Shown: positions 8,805 through 17,631, numbered from the stretch's first letter. The stretch is DNA of 64,000 bases from Treponema_C sp050937815 (GCF_050937815.1 NZ_JACDIJ010000001.1:434001-498000), one strand, 5' to 3'. Notes: generated from the sequence alone by a model not told the origin. Made by a program: numbers and translations.

Positions 8805-9689
8805 TCACAAATTTTCCACTTCCTCTATGGAAAGACCTGTAACCTTTGAAATCAAATCACTACCCAGATTTTCAAATCTCATCAGCTTTGCCGTTTCAAG
8901 AGCTTTTTGATATAAGCCATCGGCAAAGCCCTCGCTTCTGCCTTGAGCTATACCCGCTTTTATACCCTCTTTTCGGCCTTCTCTTATACCTTCTTTTCGG
9001 CCTTCTTCTCGGCCTTCTTTTATACCTTCCTGTCTACCGTAATAGCGGGCGTCCATTTCAAATCCGGATATAAAGCGGTATTCATTTCTTGCCTGTTCAG
9101 TGCTTTTTACTTTTTCTATCATCTTTTCTATCCTCCCTGTAAACTCTGTCGTAACCGTGCCGGTTTTGACGTATTCCAGAAAGCCGCTTAAATTTTTGTC
9201 TTCGGCTTTTTTAAAGGCGCTTGCATTTATTATAATCTTTTTTGTGCCGTCTTGTAAGAGTGTTTGCCTGTCTTCAAGGCAGACATTTTCAAATGTGTAA
9301 ACAGGTTTATCTTTTCCAACCGAATCGAAAAGACACAAAAAGATTATGTAGGTATCGTTCAGGCTGCTATAATGCTCCCCCTTGTCTAAAAACAGAATAT
9401 CGATAGCCGCCTGATAGTAACGCATTCTTTTCGGAAGATTATGTTCATTAACGGCCTGCATTTCTATATCGTAAGTTTTACCGTTTTCATCTTTGGCCAG
9501 TATATCAAGACGTATGCCTTTTGCTTCCGAACCGGTGATTATTGCGTTTTGCGATGATAAGTATATGATTTTTCCGATTTGACCGGTCAGGGTCATTTCA
9601 AGAAAAGTTTTGCAGACTTCTTCATCCTGCATTACCTTGCAAAACATAAAATCATCGGCGATGGTTAAATCATCAAAACTTTTGTGCAT
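8805..9689 (-). CDS. Rpn family recombination-promoting nuclease/putative transposase
   Basis: A 294-residue protein of the PD-(D/E)XK nuclease family usually annotated as Rpn or transposase_31. The catalytic core is visible as RLDILAKDENGKTYDIEMQA (Asp, then the E-x-Q variant), with family motif DDFMFCKVMQDE at the start and MRYYQAAID after the core. The C-terminal part holds a tandem Gly/Arg/Glu repeat (EGIKEG, EGRKEG and similar) encoded by 15-bp DNA repeats at about 8940-9035. The start at 9689 is chosen for GGGGAGG upstream and family fit. Such genes are numerous in Treponema. It lies between the two-component system and the ABC transporter. Confidence 0.85.
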   Translation of the reverse strand: MHKSFDDLTIADDFMFCKVMQDEEVCKTFLEMTLTGQIGKIIYLSSQNAIITGSEAKGIRLDILAKDENGKTYDIEMQAVNEHNLPKRMRYYQAAIDILFLDKGEHYSSLNDTYIIFLCLFDSVGKDKPVYTFENVCLEDRQTLLQDGTKKIIINASAFKKAEDKNLSGFLEYVKTGTVTTEFTGRIEKMIEKVKSTEQARNEYRFISGFEMDARYYGRQEGIKEGREEGRKEGIREGRKEGIKAGIAQGRSEGFADGLYQKALETAKLMRFENLGSDLISKVTGLSIEEVENL

Positions 9690-9768
9690 TTTTAACCTCC
9701 CCACGCCTTTAATTATAGCACGAAAATCACACGTTTTCAATTCATAATGCAATAATTATCCGCTTTAG

Positions 9769-12390
9769 TTACTCCCTTACTTCCTCCGCTATATTCATGC
9801 CTTGAAAACGCTTTGCGCCAAGGCGGAAAAAGAGGTAGACGGCAGCGGCAATCAGTACGGTAAGAACTGCGAGCACAGGATAGTTCATATTGAGCAAAAA
9901 GCGTTTAAACGTAAACGAAATGCTCACTGTTCCGTACCAAAGCGTTAAGCCTGTACAAAGCGGTACGGCATACAGCACCGAGCGAAACATAAAATAAAAA
10001 TAGTCGCGCATAAGTAAGGCTTTTAGTTCAGCTTCCCGAATGCCGCACGATTTGAGCAAAAATATTTCGCGCTTGCGGCGGGCAAAAAACATGTTTACGG
10101 CAGCGTACACGGTAGCAAGGGTAATCAAAGTGCAGACGGCACATACCGAATACAATAAAAGGGAAAGCACATCGGATGCCGATTTATTGGCCGAGCGCAA
10201 TTGTTCACCGTCAACACTGAACCGCTCTTTTTCCTGTATGTAATTTTTTAAAAGATTGTTATAATAGTTTTCATCGGCAAGCGGAGTGTTTTTATGTTCT
10301 TCGGTGCGGAGATTCATAAAGTATTGGGTAAACGTATAATCGTATTCGTTTTTCGGAGTAAAATGTTCATGCAAAAGCCGATCCAGTTCTTCCGCCGGAA
10401 TAAAGATTACCGCATCATAGCCGCTTGCAATTTCGTTTCTATCGTATAAAAAATCCTGAGGAAGTTTCCTAATGTATTTTTCGACAACGAATTCTTTTTC
10501 CGCCATATCACTGCCTGTACTGCCGATTCCGTACAGAGTTATGGGAAGACTTTTTACGCTTTCGTCAAAATAGGGAATATATTGAGCTTTGGAAACCTCA
10601 TCTTCAAAATTTTTGCGGACAGAGTTAAGCACCACAATACCGCGGTAATCGCTGTGCCCCGTTAACTTTTTAAAATCATCAGGCAAAAGGCCGGTAAAAA
10701 ACACCGAGATAACCGCCTTACCGTTTTCTCTTTTAAAAAGTTTACCCTCCGCCTTTTTATAAAATCCCTTTTTTTTAAACTCGCTCGACAAAAACGCTTC
10801 AGGCTTCATTGTTGCATATTTTTGCGTGTAAATTAAATAATCTTTTTTATCAAGCTTGTCTTGCAGGTGCTGAAAGGGTTCGGGGATTCCCTTTCTGTGG
10901 GTGCGCAAAAAAAGATAAAAATTGTAAACGCTTTCGCTTTTCCAATAATTAAGCTCTACATGGATTCCCGTTTCCATAAGCAAAATAAAAAAGATGAGGC
11001 TAAGGGAAAAGATAACAAGGGCGGTACTCGCTTTAAAAAGAGTAAAGTTGTTTTTGCGCAATTCTTTTTCAAGGCTTTTTGCCTGCCTTTTCCGTTTATC
11101 TTTTTTAAGCTCAAAGCCGCCTTTTAATGCTTCGATAATGTCCATGCGGGAAAGCTTACGAGCGGGAAGGCTCGCCGAAAGCGCAACGCAGATAAAGACA
11201 AAGACTCCTGCAATAAGATTCATCGTTATACTGAAATTATAGCTCGAAACAATTTGATATTGAGCGTTTTTAGAAGTCCCCTTTATAAACTCGATAATAA
11301 GAAACGAAAGGATATTGCCGGGAATAAGGCTGAGAAGGACCGCAGGCAGGGCTTGCTTTAAGGCTTCTTTTACCACGAGTTTTTTGAGCTGTTTACGAGA
11401 GGAGCCGATACTTTTATACATTGCAAGCGTCCGTATTTTATTGAAGGCCCAAATGCCGTAAATATTTTTAAGCATCAGCACAAAGACGAGAACCGTTCCC
11501 ACCGCAAGATAGAGAGGAAAAAGCGTTACCGTAAGGATTTGCTCAATAGAAATTTCTTTTCGGTCAAAGGCTCCGTATACGGCAAGAAGAAGATCGTTTA
11601 CAAAAAAGACATTGCGGAAGTCTTCGGTTTCAGGCTCTATTAAAGAAGCGAGATCTTTTACGGTTTTATAGCCCTTCCATTTATTTGCAAAAACAAGGGC
11701 TATGTTTGCGGTCTTTCCGTCCTTAAAAGCATCGCCTACGGCTGAAGTCTTCACATTCGGATTTGCCGCGACGGTAGTCCTGTTATTTTTAAAAATGCCG
11801 GTAATGGTAAAGGAGCGCTCTCCTTCAGGACGGAAGATTTCGCCTTTTGCAGGATATTCTCCCGCAGGCACAATCCGCTCATTACCTTCTTCGGTGCCGG
11901 TTTCGGCGGAAGTTTCGCTTTCGGCTGCCTTTCCCCCTTCCTTTAACCGCACAATGCGCTTCCCCGCGGTTACGCTCAGTGTATCGCCTATTCCAAGACC
12001 GAACCTTTCTTTAAATTCCGTAGAGATTATAAGCTCCGTGTTGTCTTTCGGGAACTTCCCTTCAATCAAGGCATCTCGGGTGAGCATACTGCCTTCCGCT
12101 TCTTCAAGCGTGCATAAAACACCCTCATGCCGAATCGAAATCAAATCCCGAATGATGCGGGTTTCCTTGACGTTTTTGTGAGCGGCGATGAGGCTCCGCA
12201 CTTCCTGCGTATAGGATTTACGCGTAACGGCATCGTAGGGGAAGCGTTCTTTAAGAGAAGCAATCTTACTTGAATATGAAGAATAAGCTATATTCACAAA
12301 GAGCGAAAAAAATATGCCCGTCATTGTAACGGCGAGGAGGACGGCTCCGTTTTTTTTCACATCGTAATTTTTTATGCAGAGTTTTTTCAT
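9769..12390 (-). CDS. FtsX-type ABC transporter permease
   Basis: An 873-residue inner-membrane permease. There is one N-terminal helix (about 15-37), a large external domain, a first three-helix FtsX block (about 280-410), a second external domain, and a terminal FtsX block (about 735-865). The first block contains the typical motif YKSIGSSRKQLKKLVVKEAL; the last contains LLKSCGIREAELKALLM. This is the layout of antimicrobial-peptide or MacB-like transporters, which act mechanically rather than by pumping across the membrane. Its ATG overlaps the ATPase stop by 4 bp (ATGA), so the two proteins form one transporter. Confidence 0.88.
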   Translation of the reverse strand: MKKLCIKNYDVKKNGAVLLAVTMTGIFFSLFVNIAYSSYSSKIASLKERFPYDAVTRKSYTQEVRSLIAAHKNVKETRIIRDLISIRHEGVLCTLEEAEGSMLTRDALIEGKFPKDNTELIISTEFKERFGLGIGDTLSVTAGKRIVRLKEGGKAAESETSAETGTEEGNERIVPAGEYPAKGEIFRPEGERSFTITGIFKNNRTTVAANPNVKTSAVGDAFKDGKTANIALVFANKWKGYKTVKDLASLIEPETEDFRNVFFVNDLLLAVYGAFDRKEISIEQILTVTLFPLYLAVGTVLVFVLMLKNIYGIWAFNKIRTLAMYKSIGSSRKQLKKLVVKEALKQALPAVLLSLIPGNILSFLIIEFIKGTSKNAQYQIVSSYNFSITMNLIAGVFVFICVALSASLPARKLSRMDIIEALKGGFELKKDKRKRQAKSLEKELRKNNFTLFKASTALVIFSLSLIFFILLMETGIHVELNYWKSESVYNFYLFLRTHRKGIPEPFQHLQDKLDKKDYLIYTQKYATMKPEAFLSSEFKKKGFYKKAEGKLFKRENGKAVISVFFTGLLPDDFKKLTGHSDYRGIVVLNSVRKNFEDEVSKAQYIPYFDESVKSLPITLYGIGSTGSDMAEKEFVVEKYIRKLPQDFLYDRNEIASGYDAVIFIPAEELDRLLHEHFTPKNEYDYTFTQYFMNLRTEEHKNTPLADENYYNNLLKNYIQEKERFSVDGEQLRSANKSASDVLSLLLYSVCAVCTLITLATVYAAVNMFFARRKREIFLLKSCGIREAELKALLMRDYFYFMFRSVLYAVPLCTGLTLWYGTVSISFTFKRFLLNMNYPVLAVLTVLIAAAVYLFFRLGAKRFQGMNIAEEVRE

Positions 12391-13064
12391 ACAGCCTCGT
12401 CCTTTACAATTTTACCGTCCGACAATTCCACAATCCTTGACGCGGAAAGGGCGAGCCGATCGTCATGAGTTACCATTAAAACGGTTTGATTATATGTTTT
12501 ATTTGCATATTGAAGGAGGCTCATAATCTCGTCGGTGTTTTTGCGGTCAAGGTTTCCCGTAGGCTCGTCCGCCAAAAGGAGGGCGGGAGAATAAATGAGG
12601 CTCCGCGCAATGGCCGCCCTCTGCTGTTGTCCGCCTGAAAGTTCGTGCGGAAAATTGCTTAGCTTATTTTTTATGCCGAGCTTTTCGGCAAGATTGATAA
12701 GTTTATCCTTGTCGACCTTTTGCTTATCAAGCACAAGCGGCAGGCCGATATTTTTTTCGATAGAAAGGTTCGGGATAAGGTTATAAAACTGATAGACAAG
12801 CCCCACCTTCCGCCTTCTGAAAAGGGCCAGTTCATCTTCCGTGTATTTCGAAATCTCTTCACCTTGAATAAAAATTTTCCCCGAATCCGGTGAATCTACC
12901 CCTCCCAAAATATGTAGGAGGGTACTTTTTCCGCTCCCCGAAGAACCGACAATCGCAACAAACTCACCCCTGCCAACCGAAAGGCTTACGTCATCAAGGG
13001 CTTTTACCGGTATATCGCCCTTGCCGTAGGTCTTGGACACATGTTCAATCCGTATAATTTCCAT
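12387..13064 (-). CDS. ABC transporter ATPase, LolD/MacB type
   Basis: A 225-residue ATPase. Walker A is GSSGSGKST (residues 40-48), the Q-loop lies in LVYQFYNLIP, the signature is LSGGQQQRAAIAR (142-154), and Walker B is LLLADEPTGNLD. The combination with the NLIPNLS element is typical of the LolD/MacB/BceA class that pairs with FtsX permeases. The start MEIIRIEHVSKTYG is chosen because GAGG lies about nine bases upstream; the longer frame to 13124 runs into the promoter repeats. It energises the permease encoded next. Confidence 0.93.
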   Translation of the reverse strand: MEIIRIEHVSKTYGKGDIPVKALDDVSLSVGRGEFVAIVGSSGSGKSTLLHILGGVDSPDSGKIFIQGEEISKYTEDELALFRRRKVGLVYQFYNLIPNLSIEKNIGLPLVLDKQKVDKDKLINLAEKLGIKNKLSNFPHELSGGQQQRAAIARSLIYSPALLLADEPTGNLDRKNTDEIMSLLQYANKTYNQTVLMVTHDDRLALSASRIVELSDGKIVKDEAV

Positions 13065-13105
13065 AAAAACCTCACAAAAAACAATGCAGGTGCTCCCACA
13101 GCATA

Positions 13106-13182
13106 ATGGTAGACGGTCTACCATTATAATGACGGACGGTCTACCATTACAATGACGGACAGTCTACCATTACAATGGGGCA
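13106..13182 (-). promoter_or_regulatory. Promoter embedded in three 23-bp operator-like repeats
   Basis: Three units with the core GGTCTACCATTAYAAT repeat every 23 bp (13110-13130, 13131-13153, 13154-13176). On the minus strand they contain TATAAT (within 13121-13130) and an upstream TTGTAA 18 bp away, forming the promoter of the ABC operon. The unit nearest the gene is almost palindromic (AATGGTAGAC, one odd base, GTCTACCATT). Such GTAGAC/GTCTAC palindromes resemble TetR-type operators. No matching regulator gene lies adjacent. Confidence 0.65.
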
Positions 13183-13275
13183 CCTTCTTTATGGTACCCG
13201 GTATAGCAGATAAACCTTACATTTATGTGACATTTTACAACTTATATGCTATAATCTTTAATATAGGAGGAAGCT

Positions 13276-13494
13276 ATGTCCTATGAATTGTTGGAGCAAC
13301 GCATAAAGGCTTTACCGTACTATTACTATCAGGAATCGGTAAATTATCTTGATTATCTTACCGAAAAGGCTGCCAAACATAAAACCGTATCTGAAGAAAA
13401 TACTTTAAAAAAAATGAGCGAAGCAAGTATTCAAAGCGTATGGGAGACTTTAAAGAATGACACGTGGTGGCGAAAAAGTGTGAACGTTATTTAA
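13276..13494 (+). CDS. Small antitoxin-like protein (DUF2281-like)
   Basis: A 72-residue protein with AGGAGG nine bases upstream and a fair promoter (GTGACA, 17 bp, TATAAT at 13250). The opening MSYELLEQRIKALP, followed by an ESVNYLDYLTEKA helix, is the pattern of DUF2281-type small proteins found as antitoxins. The C-terminus (NDTWWRKSVNVI) departs from the usual ending, so the gene may be truncated or fused after a frameshift. No toxin follows. Family assignment is by eye. Confidence 0.5.
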   Translation: MSYELLEQRIKALPYYYYQESVNYLDYLTEKAAKHKTVSEENTLKKMSEASIQSVWETLKNDTWWRKSVNVI

Positions 13495-13524
13495 AGTCTA
13501 TATTCCCGAGAGCAACGCTGTACC

Positions 13525-14154
13525 ATGGAAGAATTTGAACATTTACCGCCGTATAACGGATTTAAATCATATCGAATATTAAAATACGCTGATTTTAAAG
13601 AACACTATCTTGAATTTATTACCTGTTTTCTTATGGGAAAACACTTAAAAATTATCGAAAAACGAATCATAAAGAATTTTAAAAAGAATATATACATTAA
13701 AGAATCGTTTATGCTGCTTGATGAAATGTGCGGCCGCTCAAAAAAGATATTCAGACTGGGTACGCTCTTGGATATTTTTTCAAGAATCGATTATATAAAA
13801 TATAAAAAAGAAATCCTGAATATTTTATCTCTACAACTTTTTTTCGTAAGTTTTAATAAAAAAAGAAAATTTAAAAAAGAATATAAATTATATACGTATT
13901 TTAAGAAAGAATACGTAACATTTGATAAAGAGGATTTTGAAAATTACAAAATAAAAACAGATTCACTCTTATATATTTTTTATCAAGCATTGATATATAC
14001 CTGTGGAAAGAATATTTTTGAAAAACTGTGGAGAATCGATAATCTCCTTTTTATACTTGAAAAAGATTCCATAATGGAAATTAAAGATTTCCTTGAAAGC
14101 AGCACAGCGGGATTGAATACATTGATAAAGCGGCAATCCTGCAGCCCGATATAA
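13525..14154 (+). CDS. Hypothetical lysine-rich helical protein
   Basis: A 209-residue cytosolic protein, very rich in Lys, Ile, Phe and Tyr, with A/T-rich codons unlike the upstream genes. No motif is recognised. The start has no ribosome site and the frame is open for some codons upstream of the Met, so it may be the remains of a longer gene or translated by coupling from 13276-13494. It could be an immunity-type protein like those further right, but nothing proves this. Confidence 0.35.
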   Translation: MEEFEHLPPYNGFKSYRILKYADFKEHYLEFITCFLMGKHLKIIEKRIIKNFKKNIYIKESFMLLDEMCGRSKKIFRLGTLLDIFSRIDYIKYKKEILNILSLQLFFVSFNKKRKFKKEYKLYTYFKKEYVTFDKEDFENYKIKTDSLLYIFYQALIYTCGKNIFEKLWRIDNLLFILEKDSIMEIKDFLESSTAGLNTLIKRQSCSPI

Positions 14155-14171
14155 TACTATCAATCACTCCC

Positions 14172-14199
14172 TTGTATTCTCAATAGAAACATGTATAAT
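14172..14199 (+). promoter_or_regulatory. Sigma-70 promoter
   Basis: TTGTAT (14172-14177), a 16-bp spacer and TATAAT (14194-14199) lie just upstream of the ribosome site GGAGG of the gene at 14224. Confidence 0.5.
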
Positions 14200-14223
14200 A
14201 GATAGAATAGGAGGTATATTTAA

Positions 14224-14676
14224 ATGAATATTTATAAAACAAAGGTGTACAGAATTCTTTTGAATTGCATATACGGATTTTTTGCCGCTGCAATTATCGC
14301 CTTCATTGTAAGCAGGTTTTCAAGTGCCGTATTCGTCGGGTGGCTGATTTTTTTCCTGGCTCTCGCCGTTTATTTTAAGGTAATTATAGTTGATAATATA
14401 ATGACCGTTACCCTTGACGAAAAAACGCTTACGGTAAAAAAAGGTAAAAAAACCGATGTGTTTCCGTTGGACAAGGTGTCGTTTCGGGCAAAAATCGTAA
14501 GCTCAAGAGGAGAAAATGCCTGTACCCTGTACGCCGTCGATTCCGGCGGTAAAGAAACGAAAATAAATTGTGAATTGATCGGTATTACGCAATTTGAAGA
14601 TATGCTGGAAAAACTCGGCGTTACCGGAGATAAAAGTCCGGCAACAAAGCTCGATACAATCGAAAAAAATAATTAA
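14224..14676 (+). CDS. Hypothetical protein, two membrane helices and a PH-like domain
   Basis: A 150-residue protein. Two helices (about 10-32 and 36-56) are followed by a beta-rich cytoplasmic segment beginning IMTVTLDEKTLTVKKG, as in small bacterial PH-domain (YdbS-like) membrane proteins. GGAGG lies nine bases before the ATG. The next gene starts 11 bp after the stop and is also membrane-anchored, so the two form an operon. Function unknown. Confidence 0.6.
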   Translation: MNIYKTKVYRILLNCIYGFFAAAIIAFIVSRFSSAVFVGWLIFFLALAVYFKVIIVDNIMTVTLDEKTLTVKKGKKTDVFPLDKVSFRAKIVSSRGENACTLYAVDSGGKETKINCELIGITQFEDMLEKLGVTGDKSPATKLDTIEKNN

Positions 14677-14687
14677 GGAGAATGTAT

Positions 14688-15122
14688 ATGAATAATGTTC
14701 CGATACTGTATATCGCTATTCCCGTATTTTTTATCCTGTACGGAATAGTAATAACGGTAATGACGAAGGGAAAAAAAGGCCGTGTAAAAAAATGGCTGGA
14801 ACAAAACCCGAACGCCGTAAAAGTATATGTCAATAAAACAAGTATAGCGGCGGCCGTTTTTTCGGGACAGATTACCGTGCACAGTGTAGACGGCGAAGAG
14901 CCTCAATTTTTCTATGAAAAGGTCAGTTGGGGGTTTTACGTTACGCCGGGAAACCATATAATCGAGTCTTCTTTTTCGAATACCCGTCCCGGTATATTGC
15001 ATAAACGAGTTACAACCGTTTTAGGGCCTTCAAAGCAGGAAATAAGTGCGGATACGGGTAAAACATATAATTATGTTTTTGACAACAAAGAAAAAGCCTA
15101 CCGGTTTGAAGTGCTGAGTTAA
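14688..15122 (+). CDS. Hypothetical membrane-anchored protein
   Basis: A 144-residue protein. An N-terminal helix (about 4-24) is followed by a basic loop KGKKGRVKKWLEQNPNAVKV and a beta-rich domain of about 90 residues that includes VTPGNHIIESSFSNTRPG, a layout like small DUF2846-type or carboxypeptidase-regulatory folds. AAGGAG at 14675-14680 supports the second of two close Mets (14688 rather than 14682). It is co-transcribed with 14224-14676. The family is not certain. Confidence 0.6.
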   Translation: MNNVPILYIAIPVFFILYGIVITVMTKGKKGRVKKWLEQNPNAVKVYVNKTSIAAAVFSGQITVHSVDGEEPQFFYEKVSWGFYVTPGNHIIESSFSNTRPGILHKRVTTVLGPSKQEISADTGKTYNYVFDNKEKAYRFEVLS

Positions 15123-15148
15123 CGCCTATAAATCCGGTACGGAAAGCG

Positions 15149-15580
15149 TTATTTTCCCTTCATCCGCAAAAGCTTTACGGTTATTTCCGTATCGGACTGC
15201 ACACTGAACTTTAATTTTTTAAAGCCGCCGGGAGGTCCTCCGCCTTCATAGTTTGAAAAACCGGCCGGTTCTTTGGGAATGCCGATAAAATTTGTGTCGA
15301 GCTGCCCGTTAGCGTTTTCATCCTGAAATACGGCGCATACGTATTCGCCTGCGGGAACGGATTCGGCTATTGTAAGGGTTTGCGAATCCGGAGAAAGCTC
15401 AAACAGCTTGAAAAACTTTTTTTGCTTTAAAGCTTCGGCACTGTCGTGAAGGCCTAAAAAAACCGTTCCGCCCTTCGGAGTAACGTTTTCGAGGGTAATC
15501 GTCAAATTAAAATTCTCGCCGAAAAGAAAAGCGGCGGCACACATACAAAGACACAGGATCAGCGCTTTTTTGACATTCAT
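15149..15580 (-). CDS. Secreted DUF2141 protein
   Basis: A 143-residue exported protein. The signal peptide MNVKKALILCLCMCAAAFLF is cleaved near FGEN. The mature part shows the DUF2141 pattern: VFLGLHDSAEA early, then VPAGEYVCAVFQDENANGQL, TNFIGIPKEPAGFSN and GPPGGFKKLKF. The family is periplasmic or surface-associated with unknown function; the DENANGQLD loop looks like a calcium-binding turn. The start was set at the signal peptide; a longer frame overlaps the previous stop by 4 bp, suggesting coupling to 15625-16263. Confidence 0.85.
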   Translation of the reverse strand: MNVKKALILCLCMCAAAFLFGENFNLTITLENVTPKGGTVFLGLHDSAEALKQKKFFKLFELSPDSQTLTIAESVPAGEYVCAVFQDENANGQLDTNFIGIPKEPAGFSNYEGGGPPGGFKKLKFSVQSDTEITVKLLRMKGK

Positions 15581-15624
15581 TTTAAACACACTCCGTTGAG
15601 GAACGAGGATACGGCGCAAAGTTT

Positions 15625-16263
15625 TCAAAAAAACGATATTTCTAATTCCACGGCAACCGCTCCGATAATGGTCATGGGCAGCTGAACAAGATATGTTTTT
15701 CCTAAATCAATATAATCGCACACAATATTTTCATAGGGAGTTTTAAGAACAACTGTATTGATGTTTGACACAATCGATTTGTCAATCAATAACTTATATT
15801 GTGCCATAGCCAATAAAAATTCGGTGTCGTCATCAAGTTCTTCATCGGGTTCGATAAAAGCAAAATCGAGCGGCAGCACAATCTTATTGCGCTCATAGCG
15901 GTATAAAAAAGGGAGTTCATCGAAGTCGGATAAAAATGCTCCTTTAACATCAGGATCATTGTAATCCATATTTATTTGCATTACAAAGCCCGTATCAAAG
16001 TCATCGTCTATATTTTCTATAGTGGCCGATATTCCTTTTTCTTCAAAAGAATCCGCATGCACAAAAAAGAATTCTTCCCCCATATCGTCAACTATTTCCT
16101 GATTTTCCCCCAAAAGCTCAAAAAGCGCCTTCGGCATGGTGAACCGTATAATATTATTTTCCGTGCCGTCGTCTTTGCGGCTTATCGAGTGGAAAATATC
16201 AAAAAAAGCAAAAAGGTTTCCGCACACAAAGACAGCACATATAAAGCCGACAATCTTTTTCAC
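15625..16263 (-). CDS. Hypothetical secreted acidic protein
   Basis: A 212-residue protein starting at GTG (VKKIVGFICAVF), chosen because GGAGG lies just upstream; a TTG four codons earlier would place that site inside the gene. The signal peptide ends near NLFAFF. The mature part is strongly acidic (many Asp/Glu pairs) and beta-rich. The family is not recognised. It stands before the DUF2141 gene in one transcription unit, so both may act in the periplasm. Confidence 0.6.
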   Translation of the reverse strand: MKKIVGFICAVFVCGNLFAFFDIFHSISRKDDGTENNIIRFTMPKALFELLGENQEIVDDMGEEFFFVHADSFEEKGISATIENIDDDFDTGFVMQINMDYNDPDVKGAFLSDFDELPFLYRYERNKIVLPLDFAFIEPDEELDDDTEFLLAMAQYKLLIDKSIVSNINTVVLKTPYENIVCDYIDLGKTYLVQLPMTIIGAVAVELEISFF

Positions 16264-16321
16264 AGCTTCCTCCAAAAAATCGGTTTCAAAAAATCGGTTT
16301 ACAGATTATACATTTTTTATA

Positions 16322-17128
16322 TCAACAATACAAGTCATCGGGTGCATCTTTAATAAAGGCGAAGTTTTTACGCTTCCACTGCGGAACCTTATCTATGCGC
16401 GAAAAGGCGGCACCGACATTCATCGTAAAGCCCGTATGCGAAGTGATAATGAGTTTGCAGTGCCGCTCGAATACAAGTTCTTTTAATTTAAATAAAGATG
16501 CGATATTTAAGGGCGTGTCAACATTCCATAAATCGTACATTGACCAGCCGCCCTCTTCGTTTAAAAGAAGGCAGTCGCCCGTAAAAAGGATGTCGCGGTT
16601 TAAAATATAGCACACGTGCCCCAGCGTATGGCCGGGCGTATATACGGTTTCAATCGATATTCCGTCAAGTTCGGTAACTTCACCGTCGCGTAAACAGGTA
16701 TAGGGCTTGCCGATTTGTATCGGTGTTTTTAAGTTAAAAAAAAGAAGCTTTTTGCGAAAATAAATCGATTTAAGATATTTTTCTTCTTCTTCGCTCAAAT
16801 ACACATGAGCATTCGGAAACACATCGGTACAGCGCTCATCGACGCCGCCTGCATGATCCAAATCAAGGTGGGTTAAAAATACCGCCCTCACCTTTTGAGG
16901 ATCGATGTTCAGTGTTTTTAAGCCGCACTCCACATTTTCGCTGTTTTTATAGCCTGTATCGATTGCAATGTAAGCTTCTTTTGTTTTGATTAAAAAGAGG
17001 TTTACGTCTTTGTCGCGTATGCAAAAAATGCGTTCGGCAATGCGGCCCGTTTCCAAAGGTTTGAGCATTTTTTTTCCCTTTGTAATAAACGGCTTTACCG
17101 TTGTACCGAAAAACTCGATTGTATTCAC
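16322..17128 (-). CDS. MBL-fold metallo-hydrolase
   Basis: A 268-residue hydrolase of the metallo-beta-lactamase fold, cytoplasmic. The metal motif is THLDLDHAGG (His87, Asp91, His92; Asp89 stands where many members have His). It is followed by TPGHTLGHVCY, FTGDCLLL and the last metal ligand in ITSHTGF. The overall pattern is nearest the N-acyl-homoserine-lactonase-like or glyoxalase II-like subgroup, but the substrate is unknown. The start is GTG at 17128 with AGGAGG upstream; MLKPLETGR at residue 21 is an alternative. Confidence 0.85.
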   Translation of the reverse strand: MNTIEFFGTTVKPFITKGKKMLKPLETGRIAERIFCIRDKDVNLFLIKTKEAYIAIDTGYKNSENVECGLKTLNIDPQKVRAVFLTHLDLDHAGGVDERCTDVFPNAHVYLSEEEEKYLKSIYFRKKLLFFNLKTPIQIGKPYTCLRDGEVTELDGISIETVYTPGHTLGHVCYILNRDILFTGDCLLLNEEGGWSMYDLWNVDTPLNIASLFKLKELVFERHCKLIITSHTGFTMNVGAAFSRIDKVPQWKRKNFAFIKDAPDDLYC

Positions 17129-17177
17129 AGCGCCCTCCTGAAAATCGAATTCAGTATTATGTTAAACTAACACTTTG

Positions 17178-17555
17178 TCAAGGATTATTTTTTAAAAGGG
17201 CGGCAAGTTTTCGAGCCTGCAAAAAATTGTCGTCGGTCGGTTCATATTTGTAGACAATCCGATTGCGCTTTTTATTATCACGGACTGTTACAACTATAGC
17301 ACAGTATTCATTTGTATGATAAGTAAAATTTCCGGCCGGTAAATCCTTTTTAAAATTCTCGCCTATCTTTATTTTAGTCATTTTCGGTACACGTCCTACA
17401 TACGCCGTACGTAATTCTGCATGGACTTCAAAATGCGAATATCCTTGTGCGGCAAGGGTTTGAAGTTGTGAAAAATCGGCAAAAATATCGACATGTAAGA
17501 TTCGTTTTCGCTCGTAAGTCACTGCAATAAACGAAGCGACACAGAGGCATAGCAA
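17178..17555 (-). CDS. Hypothetical membrane-anchored protein with unclear start
   Basis: The only conventional start is TTG at 17555, giving 125 residues. That would cut the membrane anchor in half: the frame is open upstream and reads KKRGS followed by a hydrophobic run (IIIIIICSILLCLCVASF), a complete anchor. The best ribosome site (AGAGG at about 17588) points to an ATT or ATA codon near 17580, or a CTG at 17603 could be used. The soluble part is small and beta-rich. Either a rare start codon is used or the 5' end is decayed. Confidence 0.45.
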   Translation of the reverse strand: MLCLCVASFIAVTYERKRILHVDIFADFSQLQTLAAQGYSHFEVHAELRTAYVGRVPKMTKIKIGENFKKDLPAGNFTYHTNEYCAIVVTVRDNKKRNRIVYKYEPTDDNFLQARKLAALLKNNP

Positions 17556-17631
17556 TATAGAGCATATAATAATTATAATAATAGAACCTCTTTTTTTTAA
17601 CAGTATCGGCGTTAATTAAAGCGTAAATCTT

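Noticed and set aside
8846..9300. Several plus-strand Leu/Phe/Tyr-rich frames opposite the Rpn gene
   Set aside because: They are the reverse reading of its Gly/Arg/Glu repeat and core; no ribosome sites.
11702..12181. Plus-strand frame of 159 codons opposite the ABC permease
   Set aside because: Low-complexity Ser/Pro/Phe text typical of the reverse of a coding strand; the permease is certain.
12890..12920. CCCTCC/GGAGGG hairpin inside the ABC ATPase gene
   Set aside because: It falls in well-conserved Walker A coding sequence and has no T run.
13106..13176. Possible CRISPR array
   Set aside because: Units abut each other with no unique spacers and lie over a promoter; no cas genes are near.
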